The notes below the pieces were generated by a model, which searched no databases, was not told the DNA's origin, and saw only the letters and a list, made by a program, of their open reading frames with translations. 64,000 bases of DNA from Echinometra lucunter (lineage: Eukaryota > Echinodermata > Echinoidea > Camarodonta > Echinometridae), in contig CM057151.1 in the NCBI GenBank assembly GCA_029962745.1, positions 1,181,298 to 1,245,297 of the forward strand, written 5' to 3'. Every line of letters begins with the position of its first letter. Position 1 is the first letter of the stretch. Shown here one piece after another: positions 34,287 through 45,578 of this stretch. Made by a program: the position numbers and the translations under genes.

Positions 34287-35245
34287 TTTTTATAGTCTGC
34301 TTTCAAGAGATATAACTCACCGATCAAACCTCGTGCGACGAAGACTCTCTATATACCAGCCAATGCGGAAAAGAAGATGAAATTACTTACTTGTTACTTG
34401 TTACTTGTCGCAGTAATCCCAAAACGCAGCTCCTTGGAAGCTATACTGGGATGTCAATAATGTCATGTGCCAATGGAGGTGACAAGGTGCAGGATTTGGG
34501 TTGGCTCACATCTATACAATAAAAATGAGCATGCAGGGGTGCGAGTAAAAACATGCATTGGTCCATTTATAGCATGTGGGACCCAACAGGAGGCTGCATC
34601 ATGCTGATGATAGGTAGTGCAGACTCTCTGAACGTAGTTGGGTTTCCATGGAGAATGACATGTCCTGGTAATCTGTTCCATATCCGTACTGTCCTAGGGA
34701 ACATTGCATATTTGTAAGTGTCTATTGTAGCTTTGGGTATGGCATATTTAGCTGTATGGTCGTGCCTACCAAAGTAGGTTGCTGGAGAAATGACCTGTGG
34801 CAAAGGCACGCGAACCAGTTGATGGTGCATCCGGTGGAAAAGGGAGCATTGTGCTAAGAGCCTACGAGTGTGGAGGCTGTTCCATCCAAGGGTGGAGACC
34901 AAGGCTGAGGAGGATGTTGTTCTCCTGAAGTCACAGTGAACGAATCGGGCCGCAGATCTTTGTACTTGTTCCAGTGATTCAACAGCTGTAACAGTGTGCG
35001 GATTCCATGCCTCAGAACGTACTCCAGTTGAGGACGGACTAACGCAGTATATGCCCTGGCCTTAACCATTTTGGAACACGGTGATAGAGTTCTGCGGATG
35101 AGGCCCAGTGTACGACTGGCCTTTCGCCTGATGTCCTGGCAGTGAAGATTCCAACGGATCATTCAGAATAATTTCTACTTCCCTGTTCCTGCATCACTCT
35201 GGCGGCTGTATTGGAAGATTTGTTAAATGAAATAGAAAGCGAAAG
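34287..35245 (-). promoter_or_regulatory. Promoter region of copy D, split by a LINE fragment
   Basis: TATA-like box at 34287-34294 and GAAATAGAAAGCGAAAG at 35229-35245 are both present. They are now more than 900 bases apart instead of about 180, because a retrotransposon fragment (34382-35154) landed between them. Confidence 0.5.
34382..35154 (-). mobile_element. 5'-truncated LINE (jockey/CR1 group), C-terminal reverse transcriptase part
   Basis: The minus strand encodes, in two frames (about 35162-34854 and 34902-34567), the end of a LINE reverse transcriptase protein: RRTLSPCSKMVKARAY, LVRPQLEY, then LGWNSLHTRRLLAQC, TYFGRHDH, FPRTVRIWNRLP and PPVGSHML. It ends in an ACAAGTA-type short tandem repeat tail at 34382-34410. 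Other units are continuous here (GATGATAATTACTAGCAAAGGATCATTC in E), so it is a private insertion of unit D. Confidence 0.8.
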
Positions 35246-35339
35246 ATTTTTTTTGAAAACCCTTCCGAAACGTAATTTAATCAAGAGAGAGAGAGATAAC
35301 CGTGGTATTAAACGAACACTGCACGTAAATGGATCATGT

Positions 35340-36310
35340 ACAGATGTAGGGGAGACCGGGGACACATACATAACAAGTTTTTCTCCAAATCTGACAGACC
35401 ACTTTTATTATAGTTAAATACTTGCTTAAAGGTATATGAAATGGAAGATGCTATCTTGCCTTGAAATATGACTTGGTTTGGGTTAAGTGAAATAATTCAT
35501 TTTGAAGCCATCACCATTTCAAAACCGGAACACACCCGTGAGGCAATTGTAACACATGAAATTGTACCAAACAAATCTAACTTTTTCTTTATCAAAGGCG
35601 ACGCGTTGAACAGATACAAGATTGCAAATATTAGACACTTTTTATAGAGCCCCAATTAACTAATTACAATAAAACCCATGACAAATGCTTGACTCAAAAA
35701 CATTATTTCCCAGTTATTGTGGCAATAGAGAAAGTAATTACTCCCTTGCAAACAGATAGATAGATAGATTCGATTTATTATAATAAAAAACTGGACAGTC
35801 CGAAGACTGAAAAGTCAAGTGTACATAAACCCTACTGAGAAACAGATGACATACAATAAAGCAATATTAAATTGCGAACATTTAAAGTTTCATAGCATAG
35901 ATAAACGTGGCTGATTATGAACATATAAATCAGAAAGAGAAACAGAAATTTTTTTTCCAAAAAATTTAAAAAAAAAAAAAGAAGGGAGTAAAGGGAAGCA
36001 GAGAGAGAGAGAGAGAGAAGAAGAAAAAGAAGAAGAAGAAGAAGAAGAAGAAGAAGAAGAAGAAGAAGCTTACAGAGACAAGAGAGAGATGGGAGGAGGT
36101 ATTAATGTCACGTGACTCATTCCATAGTTCAATGATTTAAAAAAAAAATTATTTAGTAGTTGGCGTCCCATACAGGTCTGAGAGTAGAAAAGCGAACTTT
36201 ATCAATGTGAGCCTTGGGTCTCGGCCGATATAACTAATTGGGATGTGCAGGTGTACCACTACACCGGGGTTTCCCCCTACTCTTCTTCGTATAGTTCATT
36301 GGGCTCTTAA
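35340..36310. repeat. Block shared by units D and E, with LINE tail and (GAA)n
   Basis: Collinear with about 40835-41530 and 43050-43290. It includes (GATA)n plus a TTTATTATAATAAAAAACTGG word (about 35755-35795; probably the 3' tail of a minus-strand retrotransposon) and a (GA)n/(GAA)n tract (35998-36068). No gene is supported. Confidence 0.55.
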
Positions 36311-36321
36311 TGTGCAAAGGT

Positions 36322-36517
36322 GGTGACTCTCCTCTACACGGGGCCTCCATTTTACGTCCTATCCGAGGGACGAAAAATAGCCTGCATCTATGTTATAAAA
36401 CAATGGAAGGGGACGTTTACTCACAACAGAAGCTTCAAGCATCCGCCTGGGTTGGACTCGAATCTACGATCTTTGGTTCGACATTCAGACGCTTTACCAA
36501 CTGAGCTAACTCGCCTC
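36322..36517 (-). mobile_element. tRNA-derived SINE, copy 2
   Basis: Best preserved copy. The minus strand has A box TTAGCTCAGTTGG and B box AGATTCGAGTCC with about 35 bases between, then the SINE body (GGCGGATGCTTGAAGC). Head similarity to a tRNA is clear, but there is no proper acceptor stem closure. Confidence 0.7.
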
Positions 36518-36559
36518 GAAGTTCTTGAACTCAAACGGGATGGACAGAATACAATATTT

Positions 36560-38390
36560 TCTCTTTATAACAATGAAGTAATCATATCAACAAAAGTTGG
36601 CATCCATAGTTCCTCTGATGAATAATAACAGTGCTTTGGTAGGTACACAAACATAATGCATAGAATTCACATCATATTTTTAGAAAAAGAAGAAAGTCTC
36701 TACTAGTGAAACACACACAGACCATAATGTAATCATCAAGACACACTAATTTCATTTCATTACATGTGTATAGAATATATATTGTTCATTATCTCAGGAA
36801 GATATTCTACAAACATTATAATTCAGAATCGTAACGGGCAAAAATATTTTACACATTTCTACCTCAGTATTGTTACACAAAGATACGTTCATTGTGTACA
36901 CAGAAACATCTTCGAATAAGCTGGGTATATAGGTTCATAAAGTCCTCTTCGTGTATGAGGCAATTTTTATAATTAGTCGCAAAAAAGACGATTGATATAT
37001 TACATGAACTCCAGTAAAATATATTCTCGCCAACCTTCAGTCAGCGATGATATTAATTATGAAAAATAAGATTCATATTCTCAACCAATAAAAGTGTCAT
37101 TAAGAGTATTTATATAATTAAATGCTTTCGATCCCAATTCTAGACTGATAAATTATATAATAGCGGTGATAATGTAGAGCGCCAGTATCCGCCAGGGCCT
37201 GACGCTCATGGCGCTCAACAAATTATACACATCATTAACATCATCAATCAAATACATGCTGTTGATATCCATTCCTCTTCACATGCAATTCAGTTAGAAG
37301 AAACATTTACTTATAATATATCAATTATGCTCATTTCCAAAAGAGTTTCCATTATATCCCAACTATAATGTTTTGGTTTTATTTGATAAGAGTATAGGTA
37401 AGAGCTACATGAACTGTGAGAGGGTACCTCCTATCGTATATGCAGAAACAACACAATTACATAATGCTCATCAATCATGGAATATCTCTAGTTCACCTCT
37501 TGACGTCTTAGATTTAATGATCTATTTTTGGTACCGCATCTATCAACTAATTTATTTTTCCCTAATGCAGGTCAAAACCGAAGGGAGGTAGTTTACAGTG
37601 CATGTCAGAAAAAAAAAGTTCGAAAATTTTCGGGAAAAAAAAAACAGTTCGAAAGAGTCGCCAGAGAAAATTATCAAAATATTTTGTAAGACACTTTCAT
37701 GATACACTTTCTTGTCTTCTTGTCGTCGTCGTTTTTGTATGTTTGTTTTTAAAGGGTGCAAAATCCACACTTAATAAGAATTGGTATTTTGTTATAGACC
37801 GTGTCAACAGAGCTGAAGACGGTTAAAAGTTCACAGCTGGAATAGTCCCCTAAACGGATCATTTCAAAATCATACCTATGAATAGCTTTCGACATCGATT
37901 GAAGTGATCAAACATGCTGGGTGACGAAAGGGAGAGGGGGGGGGGGGGGTCATTCTGGCACTTCGATATATCTGTGCGTCTTCATTCAATATAATCCAGT
38001 TGAACGCACATAAGGGTGGAAGTAGGAGGGATGGGACATTTTGGATGGATTATGAAATCTCCCATGCCGTCTTATGATGAACAATTTTGTAACGTTATTT
38101 TGCACGCCGGTCGATAAACACTTCAACGTGCAACAGCTAGGGTGGTGGTGGATCATCTGTGGTATTTTTACCTCTGACATGGTTACACCGAACTTGCCAG
38201 ACACAGAAGCAAATTGTGATATCTGCTTGCTCTCTTATAGATTCATCTCATCATATTCTTTGTCACATACAGCACTTGTTCACGTGTCTGTATTAACCGA
38301 TCGTGGAAGTAACGTATTACTTGATACTTCCTTTACCTAACCTAGAATCAATATCTTCGTACAGGTGCCCTGAGAGACCATGGTCAGAGT
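36560..38390. repeat. Unit E downstream flank
   Basis: Collinear with the other unit flanks and lacks the LINE and LINE-tail insertions of D and B/C, so it also serves as the empty-site reference. Poly-G run at 37937-37949. No gene seen. Confidence 0.7.
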
Positions 38391-38391
38391 C

Positions 38392-38397
38392 TTTATT
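38392..38397 (-). terminator. Poly(A) signal of Ig gene E
   Basis: Minus-strand AATAAA, 30 bases past the stop codon. Confidence 0.6.
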
Positions 38398-38427
38398 CTG
38401 GTGAGAATCAAAGAGTGGCACAGCGAA

Positions 38428-40134
38428 TCAAGGGTTATTGCTGAAACATGGTTCCTGTGAGTTATCTTCAAGAACAAAATACAGAGGGGTGTCATCTGCT
38501 TTCTGTTCGGAAGGTCCGGTCGTTGTCTTCCATTGAATGGCATCACTGGATTCGTAAAGGATGTTATCCACCGTCACTTCATCCGAGACTTCACATCCCC
38601 CACTTGAAGAGGTGTAGGTATCTTGATTGGGGAAGCAATTTGTTGTGTCGTCATTTTCTAGTACAAAATAGTGGTGCGCCGCATCAGAGTCATCTTGACT
38701 GTTGGAGTCTTTCAGTTCTATCATAGGAATCGCCTCACTTGCATGCATTTGAGTTTCAGCAAAGCTCTTATCAGAGAGATACTTCCTGCAATCAGATCGT
38801 TCAATAACATCACGAGAACCCTGATTGCTACCAGTCAGGTTATCAGTCGACAAAATATTCTGCTGGATGTTAAAATCTAAGATAGGTGAGTAATAGTGGT
38901 CATTGGCTGATTCCTCACGTTCCAAATGACAAATTGTCATCCCACTTTTTTGGAACGTGAAGTCAGGGATCGTAGTGGAGAGGGTCTGAAGCTTTGCTCC
39001 AGGGGACTTTGCCCGACCTTTCCGTAGCTTGATCCTACCTTGAACATTGCTGGATTTATAGTTTTGTCTTCGAGTCTTTATTAGAATGATGACCAAAATA
39101 ATGATGACCCCTGCTGAAATACTTGTAGAAATTAGAATGATTGTCTTGTTTATCGTGTTATTTGCTGACTCGGTTGTCGATATAGACAATGATGCTGTTA
39201 ACTGAGATGTCGTAGGCCTAGATGTCCCTTCGGTTTCTGTCGTCGAGAGTTCTGATGGCATCGTGATATCAGGGTTTGTCATCATTACATTTGGAGTGAG
39301 CATTGGTGGTACAGATTTTAATTTTACTGTAGTCCATGTAAGAGACATATCTAATGTTGGAGTTGGTTGAGAGTCGGATGAAAGAAAAACTTGCATTGTG
39401 ATCGTTGTCATATTGACAGTCATGGGGGGTTGAGATGTATCAGTTGAAAATGTCTTAATGCTCGTTGCATCCGTTGGCACTTGTGTTTTGATGCTTGTTG
39501 CTGGATTTGTCTGGGTTTGCACTACCTCTGTTATTCTTGATGGAGAGGGAGTGGAATAAATGGGTTGCTTTGAGAATAGCATCGATGAAAAAGAACGTGA
39601 TGACAGCTGTGATAATGAGTCTGATCTCATGGTTGTTGACTTCCTATTAAGGCCTGTTGTAATCATCTGTGTCGATGAAGAACAGTTGCAGTTGATAACA
39701 GAGATTTTGTAAACATACAACTCTGTGCTGGTATTTGGGGTTGATGAGAGACAAATGTAATATGCTGAATCTTGCTCAGTAATGTTAGAAATATGAACTG
39801 CAATATTAATTTTTCTTTCATTGGTTGAGCCGCTGACAGACATGTTGTTGAAGAAAATCCGCGAGTCATTGCGAAAATGTTCTAAAATTTTACCTTTTGG
39901 ATAATTTTTACCAAACGCTGCTATATACATGGTATTCCGAGGTGGTTCAGTTTTCTCAATTTGCCAGTACAAATCAATTATATCAATGTTTGGATCCAAC
40001 TCCATCTCACATTCTAGAGTCAGGTTGTCTCCAACGTTCAGTGCTCTTGTCACGTATGTAGTTGATCCACAGGAGTAGGGTGGGCAGGAGGCCACACATA
40101 TTAGAACAGCTATGTAGACATTCAAGACTTCCAT
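38428..40134 (-). CDS. Ig-domain transmembrane receptor-like protein, copy E (single Ig domain)
   Basis: 568 residues in one frame. Signal peptide about 1-23; V-like Ig domain with C42, W57 and DSAYYIC ending at C128; a CNC stub at 149-151 leads straight into the Ser/Thr stalk, so the second domain is absent, with a different junction from copy C. Membrane helix about 331-353; KTRRQ; tail with Y415 (YSPI), Y489 (YFVL), Y527 (YESS) and Y552 (YFVL). No in-frame ATG lies between this Met and an upstream stop, which fixes the start for the family. All regulatory landmarks are kept, so probably functional. The Ig domain differs strongly from A-D while the tail is close to theirs. Confidence 0.8.
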   Translation of the reverse strand: MEVLNVYIAVLICVASCPPYSCGSTTYVTRALNVGDNLTLECEMELDPNIDIIDLYWQIEKTEPPRNTMYIAAFGKNYPKGKILEHFRNDSRIFFNNMSVSGSTNERKINIAVHISNITEQDSAYYICLSSTPNTSTELYVYKISVINCNCSSSTQMITTGLNRKSTTMRSDSLSQLSSRSFSSMLFSKQPIYSTPSPSRITEVVQTQTNPATSIKTQVPTDATSIKTFSTDTSQPPMTVNMTTITMQVFLSSDSQPTPTLDMSLTWTTVKLKSVPPMLTPNVMMTNPDITMPSELSTTETEGTSRPTTSQLTASLSISTTESANNTINKTIILISTSISAGVIIILVIILIKTRRQNYKSSNVQGRIKLRKGRAKSPGAKLQTLSTTIPDFTFQKSGMTICHLEREESANDHYYSPILDFNIQQNILSTDNLTGSNQGSRDVIERSDCRKYLSDKSFAETQMHASEAIPMIELKDSNSQDDSDAAHHYFVLENDDTTNCFPNQDTYTSSSGGCEVSDEVTVDNILYESSDAIQWKTTTGPSEQKADDTPLYFVLEDNSQEPCFSNNP

Positions 40135-40527
40135 TTCCCGTGATGGCTTAACTTAACTGAAGCACCGATTAAATATCTCGAAAGAACCTTTTCCTTGTGG
40201 TTGTGGAAGATATTCAACGTGCATTCACTAAGGAAAACGAGTAATCTTTCTTTTGTCTGTACTTAAACTATCATCAACGATGATGTAATTAATAAATGAG
40301 CCCATGCACCGTCTTTACTTTCCATTCGATAAGTGTTCAGATACGTAATCTTTCTTTGATCCGAGATCAATGTTGGGCCTACTCACGGTAAGCAAGTGTG
40401 GTTAACATAAAGTATCATGTGAATAAGAAATGAAAGGTATTCACTAGTCACTGTTGTCGTTGTCCATACTGTGGTCTTTTCTTCAGTGTGGCCACAAGTT
40501 TTAATAATTAATATTGGTATACAAGTC

Positions 40528-40714
40528 TTTTATAGTCTGCTTTCAACTCACCGATCAAACCTCGTACGACGAAGACTATATATACCAGCCAATGCGGTAA
40601 AACAGATGATAATTACTAGCAAAGGATCATTCAGAATATATTTCTACTTCCCTGTTCCTGCATCGCTCTGGCTGCTGCATTGGAAGATTTGTAAAATGAA
40701 ATAGAAAGCGAAAG
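40528..40714 (-). promoter_or_regulatory. Promoter region of copy E: TATA-like box and ISRE-type element
   Basis: Minus-strand TATAAAAG at 40527-40534 and GAAATAGAAAGCGAAAG at 40698-40714. The putative 5' UTR donor is GTGAGT here (near 40381). Confidence 0.5.
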
Positions 40715-40834
40715 ACTTTTTTGAAAACCTTTTTTGAAAACCCTTCCGAAACGTAATGAAATCAAGAGAGAGAGAGAGAGAGAGAGAGAACCGCGGTATT
40801 AAACAAACACTGCACTTAAATGGATCATGCGGGG

Positions 40835-41460
40835 ATCATGTAGGGGAGAGGGGGACACATGTAACACCCTTTTTTTTTTCCAAATTTGACATATCAACTT
40901 TTTATTGTTAAATACTTGCTTAAGGGTATATGAAATGAAAGATGCATACATGCATCTTGCCTTGAAATATGACTTGGTTTGGGTTAAGTGAAATAATTCA
41001 TTTCGGAGCCATTATCATTTCAAAACTGGAACACACCCATGGGGCAATTGTAACACATGAAATTGTACCAAACAAATCTCTTTTTTTTCTTTATCAAAGG
41101 TGACGCATTGAACAGATGCAAGATTTCAACAATTAAACAGCTTTTTATAGAACCCCAATAAACTAATTACAATAAAACCCATGACAAATGCTTGGCTCAA
41201 AAACATAATTTCCCAGTTATTGTGGGGAATCCTGTGCATGGCATGGCCCTTGAACTGTGGCAACAGAGAAAGTAACTACGCCCTTGCAAACAGATAGATA
41301 GATAGATTCGGTTTATTATAATAAAAAACTGGACAGACAGTCCGAAGACTGAAGAGTCAAGTGTACATAAATCCTATTGAGAAACAGATGACACACACCA
41401 AAGCAATATAAAATTGCGAACATTTAAAGTTTCATAGCATAAATAAACGTGGCTGATTAT
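40835..41460. repeat. Block shared with unit D
   Basis: Matches 35340-35960, including the (GATA)n-TTTATTATAATAAAAAACTGG retrotransposon-tail word near 41293-41330. No gene. Confidence 0.55.
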
Positions 41461-42420
41461 AAACATATAAACAAGAAAGAGAAACAGAAATTTAAAAAAA
41501 AGGAGTAAAGGGAAGCAGAGAGAGAGAGAGAGGGGGGGGGAATAAAAGATAAACATAGAATAATACAAAGATGATAATTGAAACATGTACAAACGTCGTG
41601 AATATACACCCCCCCCCCCCCAAAAAAAAAAAAAAAAAAAAAAATCGAATTGAATTTAGGTATAAAACATAATAAGGCCCAACAACTGACAAAAATGCTA
41701 GCTGACACTGTAAATATTATGTGAAAAGGGCGGAGGGAAGATGTGATGCAGAAAAAGGACAAGGAAGATACAGGCGAAAGGAAGGAAAAACGACCAAAGA
41801 AAAGGAAAAAGAGAAGCAAAGAAACGACATAGCAGAGGAAGAAAGGGACAGAAGAAAGAGTGAAGTAGAAAAAAGAAATGGTCAATAGATAAAGCAAAAC
41901 AAGAATAGATCGAGGGAGGAGAGTTGAAATAAAAGATAAAGAGATAGGGAGAGAAGAAGGAAGAGAAAGACAAAGAAAGAGAAAGGGGGAAAGAGAGAGA
42001 GAGAGGAGGTATCAGCATAACTTCCAATACATAGAGAATCAATAAAAACAGATTGAATTGATCCATCTTAAAGTGTGCAAATCAGAAGATTTAAGGAAAT
42101 CAAGCAATAAAAACTGGTTCAAAAAATTCGAATTAAGATAATAAGGACAAATTAGGGCGGTAAGTAGATCGAGATATTATACATAAAATTAAGCAACAAT
42201 GAGTCCATAATTAACTCAATAGAAGGTGAAAGAGAAATAGGAAAAGAAGAGCTATAGTTGGTAATATTATAGAGAAGAGAAAAGGGAGAAAAGAGAGAAA
42301 GGAGTGAAAGAGGAGTTAAAAAGAAGAGAGGAAGGTAGACGTGAAGGAAGAAAACAACAGGTTAAATAGAGAAAGACAAGAAAGGGAAAAAGTGAAAATA
42401 AGAAGCAAAGAAACATTCGG
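41460..42420. repeat. Long purine-rich (GA) tract
   Basis: Nearly a kilobase in which the plus strand is mostly A and G (for example GAAAGAGAAAGGGGGAAAGAG), with a C run followed by an A run at 41610-41644. The minus-strand Phe/Ser/Leu-rich frames here are composition artefacts. The matching place in unit D has only about 100 bases of such sequence, so this expanded or was inserted in unit E. Confidence 0.6.
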
Positions 42421-42499
42421 CAAGATATGCATATACATGATAAACCCATTATATCATACTGCAACTAGAATGAATATCTAGAATGAAAGAGGAAGAGGT

Positions 42500-43290
42500 A
42501 TTATCCGTTGTACAATGTATTGTAACTGTGAGGTAATTTGTAAAGTGGTTAAGCATGTAAGAATTAATGCAATATAAGGTAATGTAATTTAAGTAACCGT
42601 ATATTATAGGTAATTTAAGGTAATGTAATGTGAGGTAAGGTAACTATATTAAGGTAATGTAAGGTAATAGAAAATCCAAGTCCGTATACTTGATTACTGT
42701 CTTATCAATGTGTAGAGCGCATTGAAATGTTTAATGTAATGCGTATACTCTTATTATTATCATAAAAGTGATCGTAAATTAAAATATTTCCGATAGCAAT
42801 TAACATGTAAAGGGTTCACGTCACGAACATAATAATGATGGAAATTATGTATATTCAAATAACTGTGTTGGTACTATGAGTGACATGGTTCTGCTCGGTC
42901 ACAAAGAAGGGGGTGGAGTATCTCACCTTTATGATGTATGAGATCTATCATAACAGATTATGAAAGTGATTACTGTCCTAAGTATAGCAAGGCAAATGTA
43001 ACAAGATGACTTGTTAATGTTGAATCATTTAAGAAGTCACCCAGAAATCAACAATGGAAGGGGTGTTAATATGTCACGTGACTCATTCCATATTTCAATG
43101 ATTTTTTTTTTTAATTATTTAGTATTTGGCGTCCCATACAGGTCTCAGAGGAGAAAAACGAACTTCATCAATGTGAGCCTTGGGTCTCTCCTCCCGATAT
43201 AACTAATAGGGATGTGCAGGTGTAGCACTACACCGGGATTTCCCCCTACTCTTCTTCGAATAGTGCAGTGGGCTCTTAATGTGCAAAGGT
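42500..43290. other. Non-coding, with (GGTAATGTAA)-like repeats
   Basis: At about 42525-42675 the words GTAATGTAA and AAGGTAA recur irregularly. The rest (to 43050) is unremarkable, then it rejoins the unit D-like block at about 43050. Nothing coding seen. Confidence 0.45.
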
Positions 43291-43502
43291 GGTGACTCTC
43301 CTCTACAAGAGGCCTCCATTTAACGTCCTATCCGAGGGACGAAGTTGTTTCCACTGAAAAATAGCCTGCGTCTATGTTAAAAAACAATGGAAGGGGACGT
43401 TTACTCACAACAGAAGCTTCAAGCATCCGCCTGCGATGGACTCGAATCTACGATCTTTGGTTCGACATTCAGACGCTTTACCAACTGAGCTAACTCACCT
43501 CG
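43291..43502 (-). mobile_element. tRNA-derived SINE, copy 3
   Basis: Same structure as 36322-36517, with A box TTAGCTCAGTTGG and B box AGATTCGAGTCC on the minus strand. Copies 2 and 3 share flanks, so they probably arose by unit duplication rather than two insertions. Confidence 0.7.
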
Positions 43503-43559
43503 AAGTTCTTGAACTCAAACGGGACGGACGGAATACAATATTTTCTTTTATAACAATGA

Positions 43560-45570
43560 AGTAATCATATCAACAAAAGTTGGCATCCATAGTTCCTCAG
43601 ATGAATAATAACAGTGCTCCGGTAGGTATACACAAACATATTAGGGCCTATGAAAAGAATTCACATATTTTTAGAAAAAAAAAGAAAGTCTCTACCAATA
43701 AAACACACACAGACCATAATGTAGTCAAGTACACACTAATTTCATTCCATTAATGTGTATGGAATTTATATTGTTCATTATGTCAGGAAGATATTCTAAA
43801 AACATTATAACTCAGAATCGTAACGGGCAAAATATATTTTACACATTTCCACCTCAGTGTTGATACACAAAGATACATTCATTGTGTAAACAGAAACATC
43901 TTTGAATAACTTGGGTATATGGGTTCATATAGTCCTCTTCGTGTCATGAGGCAATTTTTATAACTAGTCGCAAAAAAGACGATTGATATATTACATGAAC
44001 TCCAGTAAAATATATTCTCGCCAACCTTCAATCAGCGAAGATATTAATTATGAAAAATAAGATTCATATTGTCGACCAATAAAAGTGTCATTAAGAGTAT
44101 TTGTATAATCAAATGCTTTGGATTCCAATTCTAGACTGATAAAATATATTATAGCGATGATAATGTATAGCGCCGGTATCCGCCAGGGCCTGACGCTGAT
44201 GGTGCTCAACAAATTACACATCATTAACATCATCGATCAAATACATATTTGAAATAAATTCTTAACCCTTAAACCAAGTACAAATATTACATGCTGTTGA
44301 TATCCATTCCTCTTCACATACAATTCAATTAGAAGAAACATTTACATATAATATATCAATTATGCTCATTTCAAAAAGAGTTTCAATTATATCCCAACTA
44401 TAAAGTTTTTGTTTCATTTGATAATAGTTTACTTAGTATATAGGTAAGAGCTACATGAACTGTGAGAGGGTACTTCCTATCGTATATGCAGAAACAACAC
44501 AATTACATAGTGCTCATCAATCATGGAATATCTGTAGTTCGCCTCTCGACGTCTTAGATTTAATGATCTATTTTGTATACCGCATTGATCACCTAATTTA
44601 CTTTTCCTTGGTGCAAGTAAAAACCAATGGGAGGTGGTTTACAGTCCATGCCAGAAAAAGAAAAGTTAGAAAAATTTCGGAAAAAAGCCCAGTTTGAAAA
44701 AGTCGCCAGAAAAATAATCAAAATATTTGTAGGACAGTTTCATGATACCAAGTCTTTTCTTCTTGTCTTGTTGTCGTCGTCGTTTTTATTTGTTTGTTTT
44801 TTAAAGGGTGCAAAATCCACACTAATTGACAAGAATTGGTATTTTGGTCTGGGCGGTGTCAACAGAGCTGAAGACGGTTAAAAGTTCCCAGTTGGAATGG
44901 GCCCCTAAAATGATCATTTCAAAATCATACCTATAGATAGCTTTCCATATCTCTTAAAAATTGATTGAAGAGATCAAATATACGAAAGGGGGAGGGGGTC
45001 ATTCTGGCACTTTGAAATATCTGTATGTGCAGTATATAATATTTAATATAATCCAATTGACTGCACATAAGGGTGGGAGAAGGAGGGATGGGCATTTTGA
45101 AATCTCCCACGCCTTCTTATGATGAACAAATATATCACGTTATTTGGGAATAACCGACCAATAAACACTTCAACGTGCAACAGTTTGGGAATGTGTGATA
45201 GTGGATCATATGTGGTATTTTTACCTCTGACATGGCTAGACCGAACGTGCTGCACGCAGAGGCTAATGTTGTGATATCTGCTTGCTCTCTAATAGATTAA
45301 TAATAATAATAATAATATTCTGGATTTATATAGCGCCTAATACATTTCCAAGAGAGTCTCTAACGCTTTACAGAAATATTACCAGGGTCATCGGATTCAG
45401 GCTTGCCCGCATACAATGCATCTCATCTCATCAAATCCTTTGTCACGTCCAGCACTTGTTCCCGGGTTGTATCTACCGATCGTTGGAACGTCTTACTTGA
45501 TACTTCCTTTACCTAGAATCAATATCTTCGTACAGGTGCCCTGAGAGACCACGGGCAGAATCTTTGCTCT
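43560..45570. repeat. Unit F downstream flank
   Basis: Collinear with other units; parts (44040-44560) are very close to unit A (1450-1990). Contains the insertion at 45298. No gene seen. Confidence 0.7.
45298..45425 (-). mobile_element. Short retrotransposon 3' tail, private to unit F
   Basis: Unit E reads CTCTTATAGATTCATCTCATC. In unit F about 125 bases intervene, starting with (TAA)n and TTCTGGATTTATATAGCGCC. On the minus strand this is a GGCGCTATATAAAT word followed by (ATT)n, a common non-LTR tail form. Confidence 0.5.
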
Positions 45571-45578
45571 GGTGAGAA

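Noticed and set aside
36450..36517. tRNA gene
   Set aside because: A and B boxes are good, but the head continues into a repeated SINE body, recurs in three copies and lacks acceptor-stem closure.
41457..42464. Minus-strand Phe/Ser/Leu-rich membrane-like frames
   Set aside because: Pure product of the polypurine tract; no conserved domain.
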